Of a stretch of 64,000 bases of DNA, positions 8,111 through 16,916 are shown piece by piece (the first letter of the stretch is position 1; each line of letters opens with the position of its first letter). The notes under the pieces are model-generated. The model had not been told where the DNA came from. It ran no database searches and was given only the letters and a program-made list of their open reading frames with translations. Location of the stretch: assembly GCF_003327285.1 (NCBI RefSeq), contig NZ_KZ848474.1:620001-684000 (forward strand). Reading direction: 5' to 3'. The stretch is from Microbacterium sorbitolivorans (lineage in GTDB: Bacteria > Actinomycetota > Actinomycetes > Actinomycetales > Microbacteriaceae). A program made the translations under genes and the position numbers.

Positions 8111-9589
8111 GTGAGCACCCTCTACGACACCAACCGCATCGAATGGAACCGGCAGGAGGAGATCGCGGAGCGGATGATCCCGCTGATCGGCCGGCTCTAC
8201 CGCGCGGATGGCCTCGTGACGAACCTCCTCGGCCGCCGCATCATCAACTGCTCGCCGGCCGAGATCCTGCAGGCGCATCGCTTCACGCGCGAGACGGGCG
8301 ACGAGATACTGGATCCCGAAAAGACGTACGCGATGCTCGCCGCGCTCGAGGGCGTGCCCTGCGGGCCCGCCTCGCTCGACGTCGCACGCCTCGTGCGCGA
8401 GTTCGACGCCGAGAACGGATCCTGGGATGCGGCCGCGCTCGCGGGCTTCCTCCGTGAGCGGCTCGCGGAGGCGATCGAGGCGACCCGCGCGGATCCGACC
8501 GACGTCGTGCTCTACGGTTTCGGCCGCATCGGGCGCCTCGTCGCCCGGCTGCTCATCGCGCACCAGGGGGCGGGCGACGGGCTGCGCCTGCGCGCGATCG
8601 TCGTGCGCCGCGGATCCGCCGACGACCTCGTGAAGCGCGCCGAACTGCTGCGCCGCGACAGCGTGCACGGGCCCTTCGCGGGCACGATCGAGGTCGACGC
8701 CGAGCGCGAGACGATCCTCGCGAACGGCACGCTGATCCAGGTGATCTACTCCGACGACCCGGCGTCGGTCGACTACACGCGGTACGGGATCCACGACGCG
8801 ATCGTCGTCGACAACACCGGCCGCTGGCGCGACGAGGAGGGCCTCTCGCGGCACCTGCTCGCGCCGGGCGCCTCGCGCGTGCTGCTGACGGCGCCCGGCA
8901 AGGGCGACATCAAGAACATCGTCTTCGGCGTGAACAGCGACCGGATCGATGAGGACGACTCGATCGTGTCGGCGGCCTCGTGCACGACCAACGCGATCAC
9001 GCCCGTGCTCGCGGCGCTCGACGCGGCCTACGGTGTCGAGCGGGGCCACGTCGAGACGGTGCACTCGTTCACGAACGACCAGAACCTCATCGATAACTTC
9101 CACAAGGGCGCGCGCCGCGGCCGCGCGGCGACGCTCAACATGGTGATCACCGAGACGGGCGCGGCGAAGGCCGTCGCGAAGGCGCTGCCGCAGCTCGAGG
9201 GTCGGCTCACGGGCAGCGCCATCCGGGTGCCGACGCCCAACGTGTCGCTCGCGATCCTCAATCTCGAGCTGGGTCGCGACGTGACCCGTGACGAGCTCAA
9301 CGCCTACCTGCGTCAGACGGCACTGACGTCGCCGCTTCGCCAGCAGATCGATTTCAGCGAGAACCCCGACGCCGTCTCGAGCGATTTCGTGGGCACGAAC
9401 CGGGCGGGCATCGTCGACGGGCTCGCGACGCTCGCGTCGGGCGACAACCGCGCGATTCTTTACGTCTGGTACGACAACGAGTTCGGCTACTCGGGCCAGG
9501 TCGTGCGGGTGCTCGAGCGCATGGCGGGCGTGCACCCGGCGATCCTGCCGCACCGCGTGCCGGTCCACGCGGAGGCCGCGCTGGTGTGA
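8111..9589 (+). CDS. gapB: Glyceraldehyde-3-phosphate dehydrogenase, GapB-like long form
   Basis: Converts glyceraldehyde 3-phosphate and 1,3-bisphosphoglycerate in glycolysis or gluconeogenesis. The protein has 492 residues, about 130 more than classic GapA, because of an N-terminal extension as in Corynebacterium GapB. The Rossmann motif LYGFGRIGRLVARLL is near residue 134, the catalytic Cys is 291 in SAASCTTNAITPVL, and WYDNEFGYSGQ is near the end. The second beta strand ends AIVVRRG instead of the NAD-binding Asp, which suggests NADP preference and an anabolic role (inference). Start: GTG at 8111 with a purine-rich site upstream. Monocistronic, closed by the hairpin at 9594. Confidence 0.88.
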   Translation: MSTLYDTNRIEWNRQEEIAERMIPLIGRLYRADGLVTNLLGRRIINCSPAEILQAHRFTRETGDEILDPEKTYAMLAALEGVPCGPASLDVARLVREFDAENGSWDAAALAGFLRERLAEAIEATRADPTDVVLYGFGRIGRLVARLLIAHQGAGDGLRLRAIVVRRGSADDLVKRAELLRRDSVHGPFAGTIEVDAERETILANGTLIQVIYSDDPASVDYTRYGIHDAIVVDNTGRWRDEEGLSRHLLAPGASRVLLTAPGKGDIKNIVFGVNSDRIDEDDSIVSAASCTTNAITPVLAALDAAYGVERGHVETVHSFTNDQNLIDNFHKGARRGRAATLNMVITETGAAKAVAKALPQLEGRLTGSAIRVPTPNVSLAILNLELGRDVTRDELNAYLRQTALTSPLRQQIDFSENPDAVSSDFVGTNRAGIVDGLATLASGDNRAILYVWYDNEFGYSGQVVRVLERMAGVHPAILPHRVPVHAEAALV

Positions 9590-9593
9590 AGTA

Positions 9594-9651
9594 AGGGGTG
9601 GGTCGCCAAGAAATGCCGCCTCGAGGCGGCATTTCTTGGCGACCCACCCCT
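9594..9651. terminator. Perfect 27-bp hairpin between convergent genes
   Basis: Arms 9594-9620 and 9625-9651 are perfect reverse complements of 27 nt around a TCGA tetraloop. It lies 4 bp past the gapB stop and 13 bp before the stop of the convergent phosphoesterase, so it probably serves as a bidirectional terminator. The perfection and length are unusual for a simple terminator. Confidence 0.75.
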
Positions 9652-9664
9652 CCACCCCCACGCC

Positions 9665-10384
9665 TCAGTAGGTGAACGGGGCCGTGTCGACCGGCACGAC
9701 CTTGACGCCCGAGGAGCGCAGGCGCACCTCGTTGTAGCCGTGGGGCCCCGCCTCCGACTTGCGGCGACCGTAGGGGCTGCCGCTGTAGGCGGCGTTGCCG
9801 AAGAGCATGCGGTTGTGCACGTGGCCGAGGGCCCAGTAGTCGTAGCCCCTGGCCTCGAGCACCTCGAGCGTCGTCGGCGCGATGTCGCGGCGGCTGTGCT
9901 CGCCCGTGAGGCTCGTGTGCAGCACGCCGATGTTGCGCAGCCCCGCGAGGGGCTTGGGGTAGCCGGCGGCGAGGTCGCGCGGCTCGTTCGGGTCCTTGAT
10001 CGACTGCGCGTGCACCGCGACGCCGAGGTCGTGCCAGACGAGCGTCGTTGGGGCCTTCGCCCGCGCGACCCACGTGTTGGGCGTCGTCTCGGTGCGGGTG
10101 AAGAGCTTGTCCTCCGCGTCGTGGTTACCCGAGATGAGCGCAACCGGCAGCTCGGCGGCCTCGAAGCGTTCGAGGATCCGCCGGAAGGTGCGCACGGGGC
10201 GCTTGCCGGCGGCGGCGCGGTCGTACACGTCGCCCGCGATGATGACCGCGTCGTATCCGCCGTCCTCGATGCTGGCCACCATCTCCTCGATCGCGTCGTA
10301 GGGCGCCTCGACGGGGTCGAAGAGCTCCGCGCCCTTGAGCTCGGCGCCGATGTGCAGGTCGGAGACGTGGGCGATGCGGATCAT
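9665..10384 (-). CDS. SbcD/Mre11-like metallophosphoesterase
   Basis: A 239-residue calcineurin-like phosphoesterase with all metal motifs: DLH (Asp9, His11), GDVYDR (Asp52), SGNHD (Asn87, His88) and a late GHVHN. The spacing resembles the nuclease domain of YhaO/SbcD repair exonucleases, but it lacks the capping domain of full-length SbcD (about 400 residues). No SbcC-like ATPase is near. The ATG overlaps the stop of the permease gene (ATGA), so it is the last gene of a ferric-type transporter operon. It could instead be a phosphodiesterase acting on an imported organophosphate. Function of the pairing is unclear. Confidence 0.8.
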   Translation of the reverse strand: MIRIAHVSDLHIGAELKGAELFDPVEAPYDAIEEMVASIEDGGYDAVIIAGDVYDRAAAGKRPVRTFRRILERFEAAELPVALISGNHDAEDKLFTRTETTPNTWVARAKAPTTLVWHDLGVAVHAQSIKDPNEPRDLAAGYPKPLAGLRNIGVLHTSLTGEHSRRDIAPTTLEVLEARGYDYWALGHVHNRMLFGNAAYSGSPYGRRKSEAGPHGYNEVRLRSSGVKVVPVDTAPFTY

Positions 10385-12075
10385 CCGAAGCGCTTCTCCG
10401 ACTGGCGCCGGCGCCACGCCTCGATGACGACGAGCACGATCGTCGATCCGACGACGCCGATCACGGTCATTGCCATCGCCTCGGCGCGGTGGCCCTGGTC
10501 GAACTCGCTGATGATCCAGGGCGAGAGCAGGTCCATCGACGCGGGGCGCACGAGGGACGACAGTACCACCTCGCGGATCCCGATCAGGAAGGCGAGGAGC
10601 CATCCCGAGACGATGCCGGGGACGAGCAACGGCAGGGTGATTCTGCGGAAGCTCGACCACGGCCCGGCGCCCGACATCGTGGCCGCCTCGAGGAGGCGGT
10701 TGTCGATGCCCGAGCGCGCCGACTTCACGTTCTGCACGACCATCGGCAGGAAGATGATCGTGTAGGCGATGACGAGCATCCACCCCGTGTTGTAGGGCGT
10801 CGCCGGCAGCCAGCGGGCGTTCCAGAAGAAGATGAAGCCGATCGCGAGAACGATCGCCGGGACGGTGTCGGGCGCGACGGCGAGCATGTCGATGACACGC
10901 GAGGTCGCGGTGCGGCGCCGCGCGATCACGAGGGCGACGGCGACGCCGATCACGGTCGAGAGCGTCGCCGAGACGAGCGAGAAGCCGGCGCTGTTGAGCA
11001 GCGCCTCGAGCCCGCCGCCCGGGCGCAACACGATGCCGAAGTAGTCGAAGGTGAGGTTGCTGAGCGAGAGCGACTGCGACCGCAGCATCGTCATGGCACC
11101 GAGCACAACCGAGACGTAGGGGATGACGATCGCGAGCAGCGCGACGACGCCGAACCAGGCCCAGCCGGCCACGCGGGCGGGGCCGAGCGAGACCGTCGTG
11201 CGGCGCGAGGCGCGGCCGCCGAACGGGGTGGGGTTCCGTCCGATCCACTGCTGCAGGCCCCACACCGTGACGCCGAGGGCGAGCAGAACGCTCGAGAACG
11301 CGGCGGCGCTCGGGAAGTCGAGCGGGTCGATCGTGACGTCGGCGTACACCTTCGACACGAGGACGGGGAAGCCGATCTGGTTTCCGATCGTGACGGGCGC
11401 GCCGAACTCGCCGGCCGCGCGGATGAACACGATCAGGGCTCCGAGCGAGAAGCTCGACGACGTGAGCGGGGCGAGGATCCGCGTGAAGCGTTGCCAGGCG
11501 GAGGCACCCGCGATGCGGGCCATCTCGTCGGAGCTCGCCGGGAGCGTGTCGAGGTGGTTGCGCAGGATCAGGTAGAGGAAGGGGAACACCTCGCACGCCA
11601 TGATGAGCGCCATGCCCGCGGGCGTCTGGATGCCGCGGCTGATCGCGGTGCCGACGGATCCGAAGAGCTGCTCGGCGAGTCCGTTCACGCGCGTGAAGTC
11701 GAGCCAGGCGAGCGAGGCGACGTACGGCGGCGTCATGAACGGGATCATGATGGCGACGTCGATCCAGCGGTGGTCGCGCATCGTCGTCCACGACATGACG
11801 AACGCGAGCGGCGCCGCGAGCAGGGTCGAGAACGCGACGACCATCACGCCGAGGAGGACGGTGTTGGTGAGGATCCGCAGGTTCGCCGGATCCGCGAGCT
11901 CGCCTAGCGCGGATGGCTGGCCGTCGTAGCCGGTGACGGCGCGCACGAGCACCGCCACGAGCGGTGCAGCGACGCCGACGAGCAGGATCAGCAGGAGGCC
12001 GAGCGACGAGCCCGCGACGCGGCGCCGCCGCCCCGAACGAGCCGGGGCGGCGGGCCTGGTGACGCTGAGGGTCAC
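10381..12075 (-). CDS. ABC transporter permease, two fused domains, ferric/aminoethylphosphonate type
   Basis: A 564-residue membrane protein with two consecutive permease halves (about twelve hydrophobic segments), the architecture of FbpB/SfuB/AfuB iron permeases and of some phosphonate and thiamine systems. Two EAA-type loops are visible: DEMARIAGASAWQRFTRILAP and LLEAATMSGAGPWSSFRRITLP. It starts at GTG 12075, overlapping the binding-protein stop by GTGA. One polypeptide supplies both channel halves, so no second permease gene is needed. Confidence 0.87.
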   Translation of the reverse strand: MTLSVTRPAAPARSGRRRRVAGSSLGLLLILLVGVAAPLVAVLVRAVTGYDGQPSALGELADPANLRILTNTVLLGVMVVAFSTLLAAPLAFVMSWTTMRDHRWIDVAIMIPFMTPPYVASLAWLDFTRVNGLAEQLFGSVGTAISRGIQTPAGMALIMACEVFPFLYLILRNHLDTLPASSDEMARIAGASAWQRFTRILAPLTSSSFSLGALIVFIRAAGEFGAPVTIGNQIGFPVLVSKVYADVTIDPLDFPSAAAFSSVLLALGVTVWGLQQWIGRNPTPFGGRASRRTTVSLGPARVAGWAWFGVVALLAIVIPYVSVVLGAMTMLRSQSLSLSNLTFDYFGIVLRPGGGLEALLNSAGFSLVSATLSTVIGVAVALVIARRRTATSRVIDMLAVAPDTVPAIVLAIGFIFFWNARWLPATPYNTGWMLVIAYTIIFLPMVVQNVKSARSGIDNRLLEAATMSGAGPWSSFRRITLPLLVPGIVSGWLLAFLIGIREVVLSSLVRPASMDLLSPWIISEFDQGHRAEAMAMTVIGVVGSTIVLVVIEAWRRRQSEKRFG

Positions 12076-13142
12076 GAGTTCAAGTAGCGCTCGACGAAGG
12101 TCTCGAGCACGTCGGCGCCGTTCGCGGCGACGTCGTCGAGGGTGTAGTCGAGCAGCGTGATGTCGCTCAGGGCCTTCGCGCCGTCGGCGACGGCGACCTC
12201 GGACTGCGAGGGGATCATGTTGGCCGCGGACGAGATGGCCTGGCCCTGCTGCGAGAACATGAAGTCTTCGAACGCCTTCGCGTTGTCGACGTTCTGCGCG
12301 TCCTTCAGGATGAAGAGGGGGCGCGGCGAGACGGTGGTGCCCGACGAGGGGAGCACGACCTCGAGCGACTCGCCCTTGGCGATCGCCGAGTAGGCCGAGT
12401 AGTCGACGCCACCGAACACGACGCCGTGGGATCCGGCGGTCACGTCGTCGAGAGCCGGGCCGTTCGCGCCCTGCACGACCATGCCGTTCTCGAAGAGGCC
12501 GTCGAAAAGGTCCCACGTCGCGTCCTCGCCCTGCGACGAGACGAGCGCCGCGATGAGGTCGCGGGCGGTGCCCGACTCGCGGGGGTCGGGCATGATGACC
12601 TGATCCTTGTAGGCCGGTTCCGTCAGGTCGGCCCAGTCGGCCGGGACCTCGTCAATGACGTTCGTGTTGACGACGAGCGTGAGGGCGGATCCGTCGCGGC
12701 CGATGAAGGCGTCGTCCGGGCCGATCCACTCGGGGATGATCGTGTCGTAGCCGAAGGGCTGGTACGAGAGGGTGCGGCCCGCGTCGGCGTACTTCGCGGC
12801 CGGAGCCCACGAGGCGAGGTAGACGAGGTCGGCCTGCGGGTTGTCCCACTCGGCGTCGAGTTTCGCGGTGATCTTGCCCGTCTCGCCGGCGAAGACGTTG
12901 ACGGTGACGCCCGTCTCGGCCTCGAACTCGGCGACGAGGTTGTCGGTCAGGCCCTGCGGGTTGGCCGAGTAGATGGTGACCTCGCCCTCGAGGCCCTCCG
13001 AGGCCTCCCAGAAGAGCGACGAGTCGTCCGCCGCGGGGGCGGGCGTCGAGGCGGAGGTGGTCTCTTCAACGGATCCGCAACCCGCGAGGGCGACGGCGGC
13101 GAGGGCGACGCCGGAAACGGCGATCAGGGTACGACGGAGCAT
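12072..13142 (-). CDS. ABC transporter substrate-binding lipoprotein, ferric/phosphonate type
   Basis: A 356-residue extracellular binding protein of the FbpA/FutA/PhnS superfamily (EGEVTIYSANPQGLTDNL at the start of the mature domain). It has a signal peptide with lipobox Cys22 (LALAGCG-type) and so is a lipoprotein. Tyrosines that could bind iron are present (VDYSAYSAI), but I cannot separate iron from 2-aminoethylphosphonate or thiamine by eye. A good ribosome-binding site, AAGGAAAA, precedes the ATG. No Fur/DtxR-like box was recognised upstream of the operon, which slightly weakens an iron role. Confidence 0.82.
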   Translation of the reverse strand: MLRRTLIAVSGVALAAVALAGCGSVEETTSASTPAPAADDSSLFWEASEGLEGEVTIYSANPQGLTDNLVAEFEAETGVTVNVFAGETGKITAKLDAEWDNPQADLVYLASWAPAAKYADAGRTLSYQPFGYDTIIPEWIGPDDAFIGRDGSALTLVVNTNVIDEVPADWADLTEPAYKDQVIMPDPRESGTARDLIAALVSSQGEDATWDLFDGLFENGMVVQGANGPALDDVTAGSHGVVFGGVDYSAYSAIAKGESLEVVLPSSGTTVSPRPLFILKDAQNVDNAKAFEDFMFSQQGQAISSAANMIPSQSEVAVADGAKALSDITLLDYTLDDVAANGADVLETFVERYLNS

Positions 13143-13158
13143 GGTGTTTTCCTTGAAA

Positions 13159-14226
13159 TTAAGGGAGGGAGATCAGGTCGTCGGCGTGAACGCTGAGGGT
13201 GACCTTTTCGCCCGTGCTGTGGGGCTGGAAGGAAGGAAAGGACCAGGGGGTGTCGACGCCGGCGACGGCGGCGCGCACGTGGTGGGATCCGCCGCGGTAG
13301 GTCGACGAGAGGACGGTCGCCTCGATGTGGATCCGGCCGGGCTCGGATCCCTCGCGCACGCGCTCGGGGCGCACGCCGACGCGGCCGGTCGTCGACACGG
13401 GGCCGAGCGGGAGGGCGTTGAAGGTGCCGATGAAGTTCGCGACGAAGAGATCCGCGGGGGTCTCGTAGACCTCCTGCGGCGAGGCCGCCTGCCGCACGGA
13501 TCCGCTCTCGAGAACGACGATGCGATCGGAGATGCTCATCGCCTCCTCCTGATCGTGCGTGACGAAGATCGTCGTGACACCGAGGGCGCGCACGAGATCC
13601 GAGAGCTCCTCGCGGAGCTGCACCTTGAGGGCGGCGTCGAGGGCCGAGAACGGCTCGTCCATGAGGAGCACGTCGGGGCGCGCCACGAGGGCGCGGGCGA
13701 CGGCGACGCGCTGCTGCTGTCCGCCCGACAGCTGGTGGGGCATCTTCTCGCCGAACGAGGTCAGGCCGACGAGCGCGAGGGCGCGGTCGACCTTCTCGGC
13801 GACGCCCTGTTCGCGGGCGACGCGTAGCGGAAAGGCGACGTTTTCGAACGCGCTGAGGTGCGGCCACAGCGCGAGATCCTGAAACACCATGCCGAGCTGG
13901 CGCTTGCGTGCGGGGACGTCGACGCCGGCGGCGGCATCGAAGATGACGCGGTCGTCGAAGCGTAGGGATCCGGCCTGCGGGGTCTCGAGGCCCGCGATGC
14001 AGCGCAGCAGGGTCGACTTTCCGCAGCCCGAGGGGCCGAGCACGCTCACGAACTCGCCCGGCTCGAGGACGATGCTCGTGGGCTGCAGGCCCGTGCCGTC
14101 GCCGAAGACGCGGGAGAGCCCATCAATGGCGATCCTCGTGCCGACGGAGGTCGCGGCGCCTGCAGGGTCGAGAAGTGCAGAAGTCACGTGTGGCGACGAA
14201 ACCCCACTTGGGTGACCGGTTTCCAT
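13159..14226 (-). CDS. ABC transporter ATPase, FbpC/PotA type with C-terminal TOBE region
   Basis: A 355-residue ATP-binding subunit. Walker A GPSGCGKS is at residues 64-71, a Q-loop at MVFQD, signature LSGGQQQR at 166-173, Walker B LLMDEP at 187-192 and switch His in FVTHDQEEA. The C-terminal 110 residues form a TOBE-like regulatory domain (GVRPERVR). First gene of the operon ATPase-binding protein-permease-phosphoesterase, 16 bp before the next gene. The ATG at 14226 is the longest start; a GTG near codon 14 would remove a non-conserved tail and is possible. Confidence 0.88.
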   Translation of the reverse strand: METGHPSGVSSPHVTSALLDPAGAATSVGTRIAIDGLSRVFGDGTGLQPTSIVLEPGEFVSVLGPSGCGKSTLLRCIAGLETPQAGSLRFDDRVIFDAAAGVDVPARKRQLGMVFQDLALWPHLSAFENVAFPLRVAREQGVAEKVDRALALVGLTSFGEKMPHQLSGGQQQRVAVARALVARPDVLLMDEPFSALDAALKVQLREELSDLVRALGVTTIFVTHDQEEAMSISDRIVVLESGSVRQAASPQEVYETPADLFVANFIGTFNALPLGPVSTTGRVGVRPERVREGSEPGRIHIEATVLSSTYRGGSHHVRAAVAGVDTPWSFPSFQPHSTGEKVTLSVHADDLISLP

Positions 14227-14295
14227 TCATTCGATGAACGCGAAGTGAATGCGGTGCGCGACACTAAGATTGATTCATGACCAAGAGGAGGGGCC

Positions 14296-14856
14296 GTGTG
14301 GCGCAACGCTGACGCAGTCGACGAGGGCGTATCGATCGCCCTCGCTGCCGTGCGCCTCCAGGTCAAGAACCGCATCCTCGTCGACACGATCGTCGACGGC
14401 GACGACTTTGCGCGCGAGGTCTTCGGTGGCGACGCCCGGGAGGCGCTGCTGGCGCTCGCCTCGGAGCAGGACGAGGCCGCCGCGACGATGAGCAAGGCCC
14501 GCGCGAAGGCCTGGGGCAAGCACAGCGACCCCCACGGCACGCACGACTACCGCGATCGCGACGTGCGCAACCTGCGCCGCCGCGCCAAGCAGTACGCCGG
14601 CGTCGCGAAGAAGCTGCGCGCCATCGCGGTCGACGACGAACAGATCACCAAGATCGTCGAGGAGGCGCGCGACGCCGCCTGGCACGATGTCGAAAACAAC
14701 ATCGACAACCGCCTGCGCATCGAGGCCATGCGGCCCGACGACGACCCCGACTACGAGAAGATGCGCGAGGCGCGCATGCAGGCGCTCATGAGCGTCGACC
14801 TGCAGAAGCTCTCGAGTGAGACGAAGGCGCGAGCAAAGAAGCATAGCTCCAGCTGA
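14296..14856 (+). CDS. Conserved actinobacterial protein of unknown function
   Basis: A 186-residue, highly charged and mostly alpha-helical protein with no signal peptide or membrane segment. Related proteins of this size are widespread in Microbacteriaceae and are often mislabelled asparagine synthase; I see no ATP pyrophosphatase motif to support that. The GTG at 14296 is chosen because AGGAGG stands 5 nt upstream. A TAAGAT box at 14265-14270 could be its -10. It is divergent from the ABC transporter operon and sits before tRNA-Arg. Function unknown. Confidence 0.75.
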   Translation: MWRNADAVDEGVSIALAAVRLQVKNRILVDTIVDGDDFAREVFGGDAREALLALASEQDEAAATMSKARAKAWGKHSDPHGTHDYRDRDVRNLRRRAKQYAGVAKKLRAIAVDDEQITKIVEEARDAAWHDVENNIDNRLRIEAMRPDDDPDYEKMREARMQALMSVDLQKLSSETKARAKKHSSS

Positions 14857-14939
14857 CGCTCAGACACGCCCGACGGCGGGGAACGATTTCGCTTTTCCCC
14901 GCGGATCGCGGTAAGTTATATGAGTTGCCACGGCAACGG

Positions 14940-15012
14940 GCGCCCGTAGCTCAATGGATAGAGCATCTGACTACGGATCAGAAGGTTAGGGGTTCGAGTC
15001 CCTTCGGGCGCA
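14940..15012 (+). tRNA. tRNA-Arg, anticodon ACG
   Basis: A full cloverleaf of 73 nt. The 7-bp acceptor stem GCGCCCG pairs with CGGGCGC, the D arm is GCTC/GAGC, the anticodon stem TCTGA/TCAGA carries loop CTACGGA with anticodon ACG, and the T arm has TTCGAGT. Discriminator A is at 15012 and CCA is not encoded. ACG is normally edited to ICG and reads CGU/CGC/CGA. Confidence 0.97.
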
Positions 15013-15036
15013 CACTGTGTTGAGACAGTAACTAAA

Positions 15037-15068
15037 ACGAAAACCCGCGGAATCCCGCGGGTTTTCGT
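15037..15068 (+). terminator. Intrinsic terminator after tRNA-Arg
   Basis: A 14-bp stem (15037-15050 with 15055-15068) with a 4-nt loop. The right arm contains a GTTTTC tract and the region continues T-rich, giving a conventional terminator 25 bp after the tRNA. It is also placed to stop transcription of the convergent hipA gene. Confidence 0.8.
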
Positions 15069-15104
15069 CGTTTCTGGGGACTGTCTTCCGTATGCCTCGG
15101 CGTG

Positions 15105-16400
15105 CTACCTGAGTACGTCGACTACTCGGCGCGTCTGCGCGTATGTGGCGTGCGGGTAGAGCTCGACCGCTGGGAGCTCTTTGAGGCGTTCCGGGAGCGA
15201 ATCGATCGCTACCGCGACGGCAGCCTGGAGGTCTGCGGCGATTTGGCTGGCGAACTCCCGCAGGTGTCCTTCGGTGAGCCCAGCGTCAGCCTCGAGTCGC
15301 CGGATGCTGTCGGCGTTGAACGTGCCGACCGTGTTCGCTCCGTCGACGCCGAAGGCGAGTTCAATGTTGTCGAAGAAGGCGGGGTCGTGGGTGAGGATTT
15401 GATCCCGCGGCTTAAAGGGGAGCGCGCTGTTGAGGTCGTAGAACGGGGAGAGCACGCTTCGGCCGGGCACGTGGGTGAGCGAGTAGTTTTTGGCATGGCC
15501 ATCGTTGTGGCCGACGATCCAAGAGAACACGTGTAGCTCTGCGAACCGCTCCTTTGCATCCTTTGCATCGGCGGCGTTGAGGTTGCGGTCGAAGACTGTG
15601 AAGAATTCGCGATAGCCGGGGCCGCCGTCGGACTCGTACTTCTGGATATGCGAAGTTCCGGTGGCCTGCGCAAGGTCTTCCTGGTGGAGTCGGCCGATCG
15701 CGCCGCCGGAGTCAAATCGGTCGAAGCGTTCTACGACGAGGACGTGCTCTCCGTCGAACTCGGCGATGACGGACGCGGCCGCGTCGATTCCGAGTAGGCG
15801 CGCGACTTGAAGCGTGATGTGCTCGGTAACGTCGGAGCCCGGCAGCGGCTGGATTCCAGGCTTGAAGATGTGTGTCGACGGCTGCCTTCCGGAGGGCTCG
15901 AACCACCGGCCATCGCGGAGAGCGAGCGCGAATTTCCCCTGCGCGCCGCCGAGCGAGAAGCCTTCTTCGATGGCGCGGTGTTGCAGCCAGTCGGTGTCGT
16001 CGCGGCGGATCTGCCGAATTCGGTCGCCGATCTCGTTCTCGGTGAGTGGTGTCAGGGTTTCCTTGCGCCTCGGCAACCCGCCTGCGGGATAAAACTCAAG
16101 TGCGCCGGCAACATCGGCCCCGTAGACGGAGAGCAGGTCGAAGGTGTTGTCGCTGGATAGCTTTGCTTCTCGCGCCCACCGGGAACGTACGTCGGCGCGA
16201 TCGGGTAGGAGGTTGTCGAGGAACCTCTTGGCGTCGCTGGTTCCGAATGGCGCCAGGAGGACGGGGAGTGTCACGGAGATGGGTACGGGGTTCTTCGACT
16301 CGACGTACGCAGGCAGGTATCGAAGTTGGAGGTTCTCGCCTCGTCGAGTGATCGTGGCGACATGGATGTCGTAGAGGTACACATCTAGGGCGCGGGTCAT
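15105..16400 (-). CDS. hipA: HipA-family serine/threonine kinase toxin
   Basis: A 431-residue HipA-like kinase. The E. coli homologue phosphorylates glutamyl-tRNA synthetase and causes growth arrest. Visible elements are an N-terminal couple_HipA-type domain, the loop FSLGGAQGKFALA (equivalent of the autophosphorylation loop), IFKPG with the ATP-binding lysine, the catalytic HNDGHAKN motif with Asp about residue 300, and FYDLNSALPF for metal binding. All key residues appear present, so the kinase is probably active. It overlaps hipB by ATGA. Base composition is less GC-skewed than its neighbours and it lacks GGATCC, which with the adjacent tRNA suggests horizontal acquisition. Confidence 0.88.
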   Translation of the reverse strand: MTRALDVYLYDIHVATITRRGENLQLRYLPAYVESKNPVPISVTLPVLLAPFGTSDAKRFLDNLLPDRADVRSRWAREAKLSSDNTFDLLSVYGADVAGALEFYPAGGLPRRKETLTPLTENEIGDRIRQIRRDDTDWLQHRAIEEGFSLGGAQGKFALALRDGRWFEPSGRQPSTHIFKPGIQPLPGSDVTEHITLQVARLLGIDAAASVIAEFDGEHVLVVERFDRFDSGGAIGRLHQEDLAQATGTSHIQKYESDGGPGYREFFTVFDRNLNAADAKDAKERFAELHVFSWIVGHNDGHAKNYSLTHVPGRSVLSPFYDLNSALPFKPRDQILTHDPAFFDNIELAFGVDGANTVGTFNADSIRRLEADAGLTEGHLREFASQIAADLQAAVAVAIDSLPERLKELPAVELYPHATYAQTRRVVDVLR

Positions 16401-16786
16401 TCGCCACCTCTTGCATTGGCTGGGGGCCCGACTTCCGTCGCTCCCGGCGGAACGACGACGGATCCGGGGATAGTGAGGTGCCCGGAGAGTCCGCGGGAGG
16501 CTATGCGCTTCGCGAGCGCGTCGGCCGCGGCCTCGGCGGCGCTCCCCGTGGCGGCAGCGGCGGGAACGTTGGTACGGCGTTCGGTGAGGGCGTCCAAGCG
16601 GATGCCGAGGTAGTCGAGGATGAGCAGCACCGTGTTGAAAGAGGTGCCGCCGTCGCCGCGCTCGAGGCGGGCGAGAGACTGGCGGGTGATGCCGACCGCG
16701 CCAGCGACGTCCTGCTGGGTGAGGTCGCGCTGGACACGGGCATTCTTGACCAGGCGGGCGAGATCCGATGGTGTTTGTAGCTTCAC
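16397..16786 (-). CDS. hipB: HipB-like antitoxin / Xre-family regulator
   Basis: A 129-residue protein with an Xre helix-turn-helix (LTQQDVAGAVGITRQSLARLE) and an Ala-rich, probably flexible C-terminal tail. It should bind and inhibit HipA and repress the operon. Start: GTG at 16786, preceded by GGGGTGG. An ATG at 16822 is also in frame but falls inside the direct-repeat operators and has no ribosome-binding site. Divergent from the YhgE/Pip operon. Confidence 0.8.
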   Translation of the reverse strand: MKLQTPSDLARLVKNARVQRDLTQQDVAGAVGITRQSLARLERGDGGTSFNTVLLILDYLGIRLDALTERRTNVPAAAATGSAAEAAADALAKRIASRGLSGHLTIPGSVVVPPGATEVGPPANARGGE

Positions 16787-16802
16787 GTCGGCCACCCCAA
16801 TC

Positions 16803-16843
16803 TTGTTCGAAAAATGACACATGGTTGTGTTGTTCGAAAAATG
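16803..16843 (-). promoter_or_regulatory. Direct-repeat operators of hipBA
   Basis: The 14-nt word TTGTTCGAAAAATG occurs at 16803-16816 and exactly again at 16830-16843, 27 bp apart; each contains palindromic TTCGAA. They lie just upstream of hipB, so they are likely HipB autoregulatory sites. Confidence 0.6.
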
Positions 16844-16916
16844 TACCACCGTCCCGATGTGCTGTAAATAGAACATCGGCCAACTCGCGCCCTGCGGCGC
16901 AACCCTGAAAGTAACT

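Noticed and set aside
9665-14226. IdeR/Fur box upstream of the ferric-type operon
   Set aside because: The 69-bp divergent region shows only a short TTCAT/ATGAA palindrome (14226-14238); nothing like the 19-bp iron box was seen, so iron control is not claimed.
14941-15020. tRNA-end duplication or att site for an integrative element at hipBA
   Set aside because: No second copy of the tRNA 3' end or of a clear att core was found on the other side of hipBA, and there is no integrase gene.
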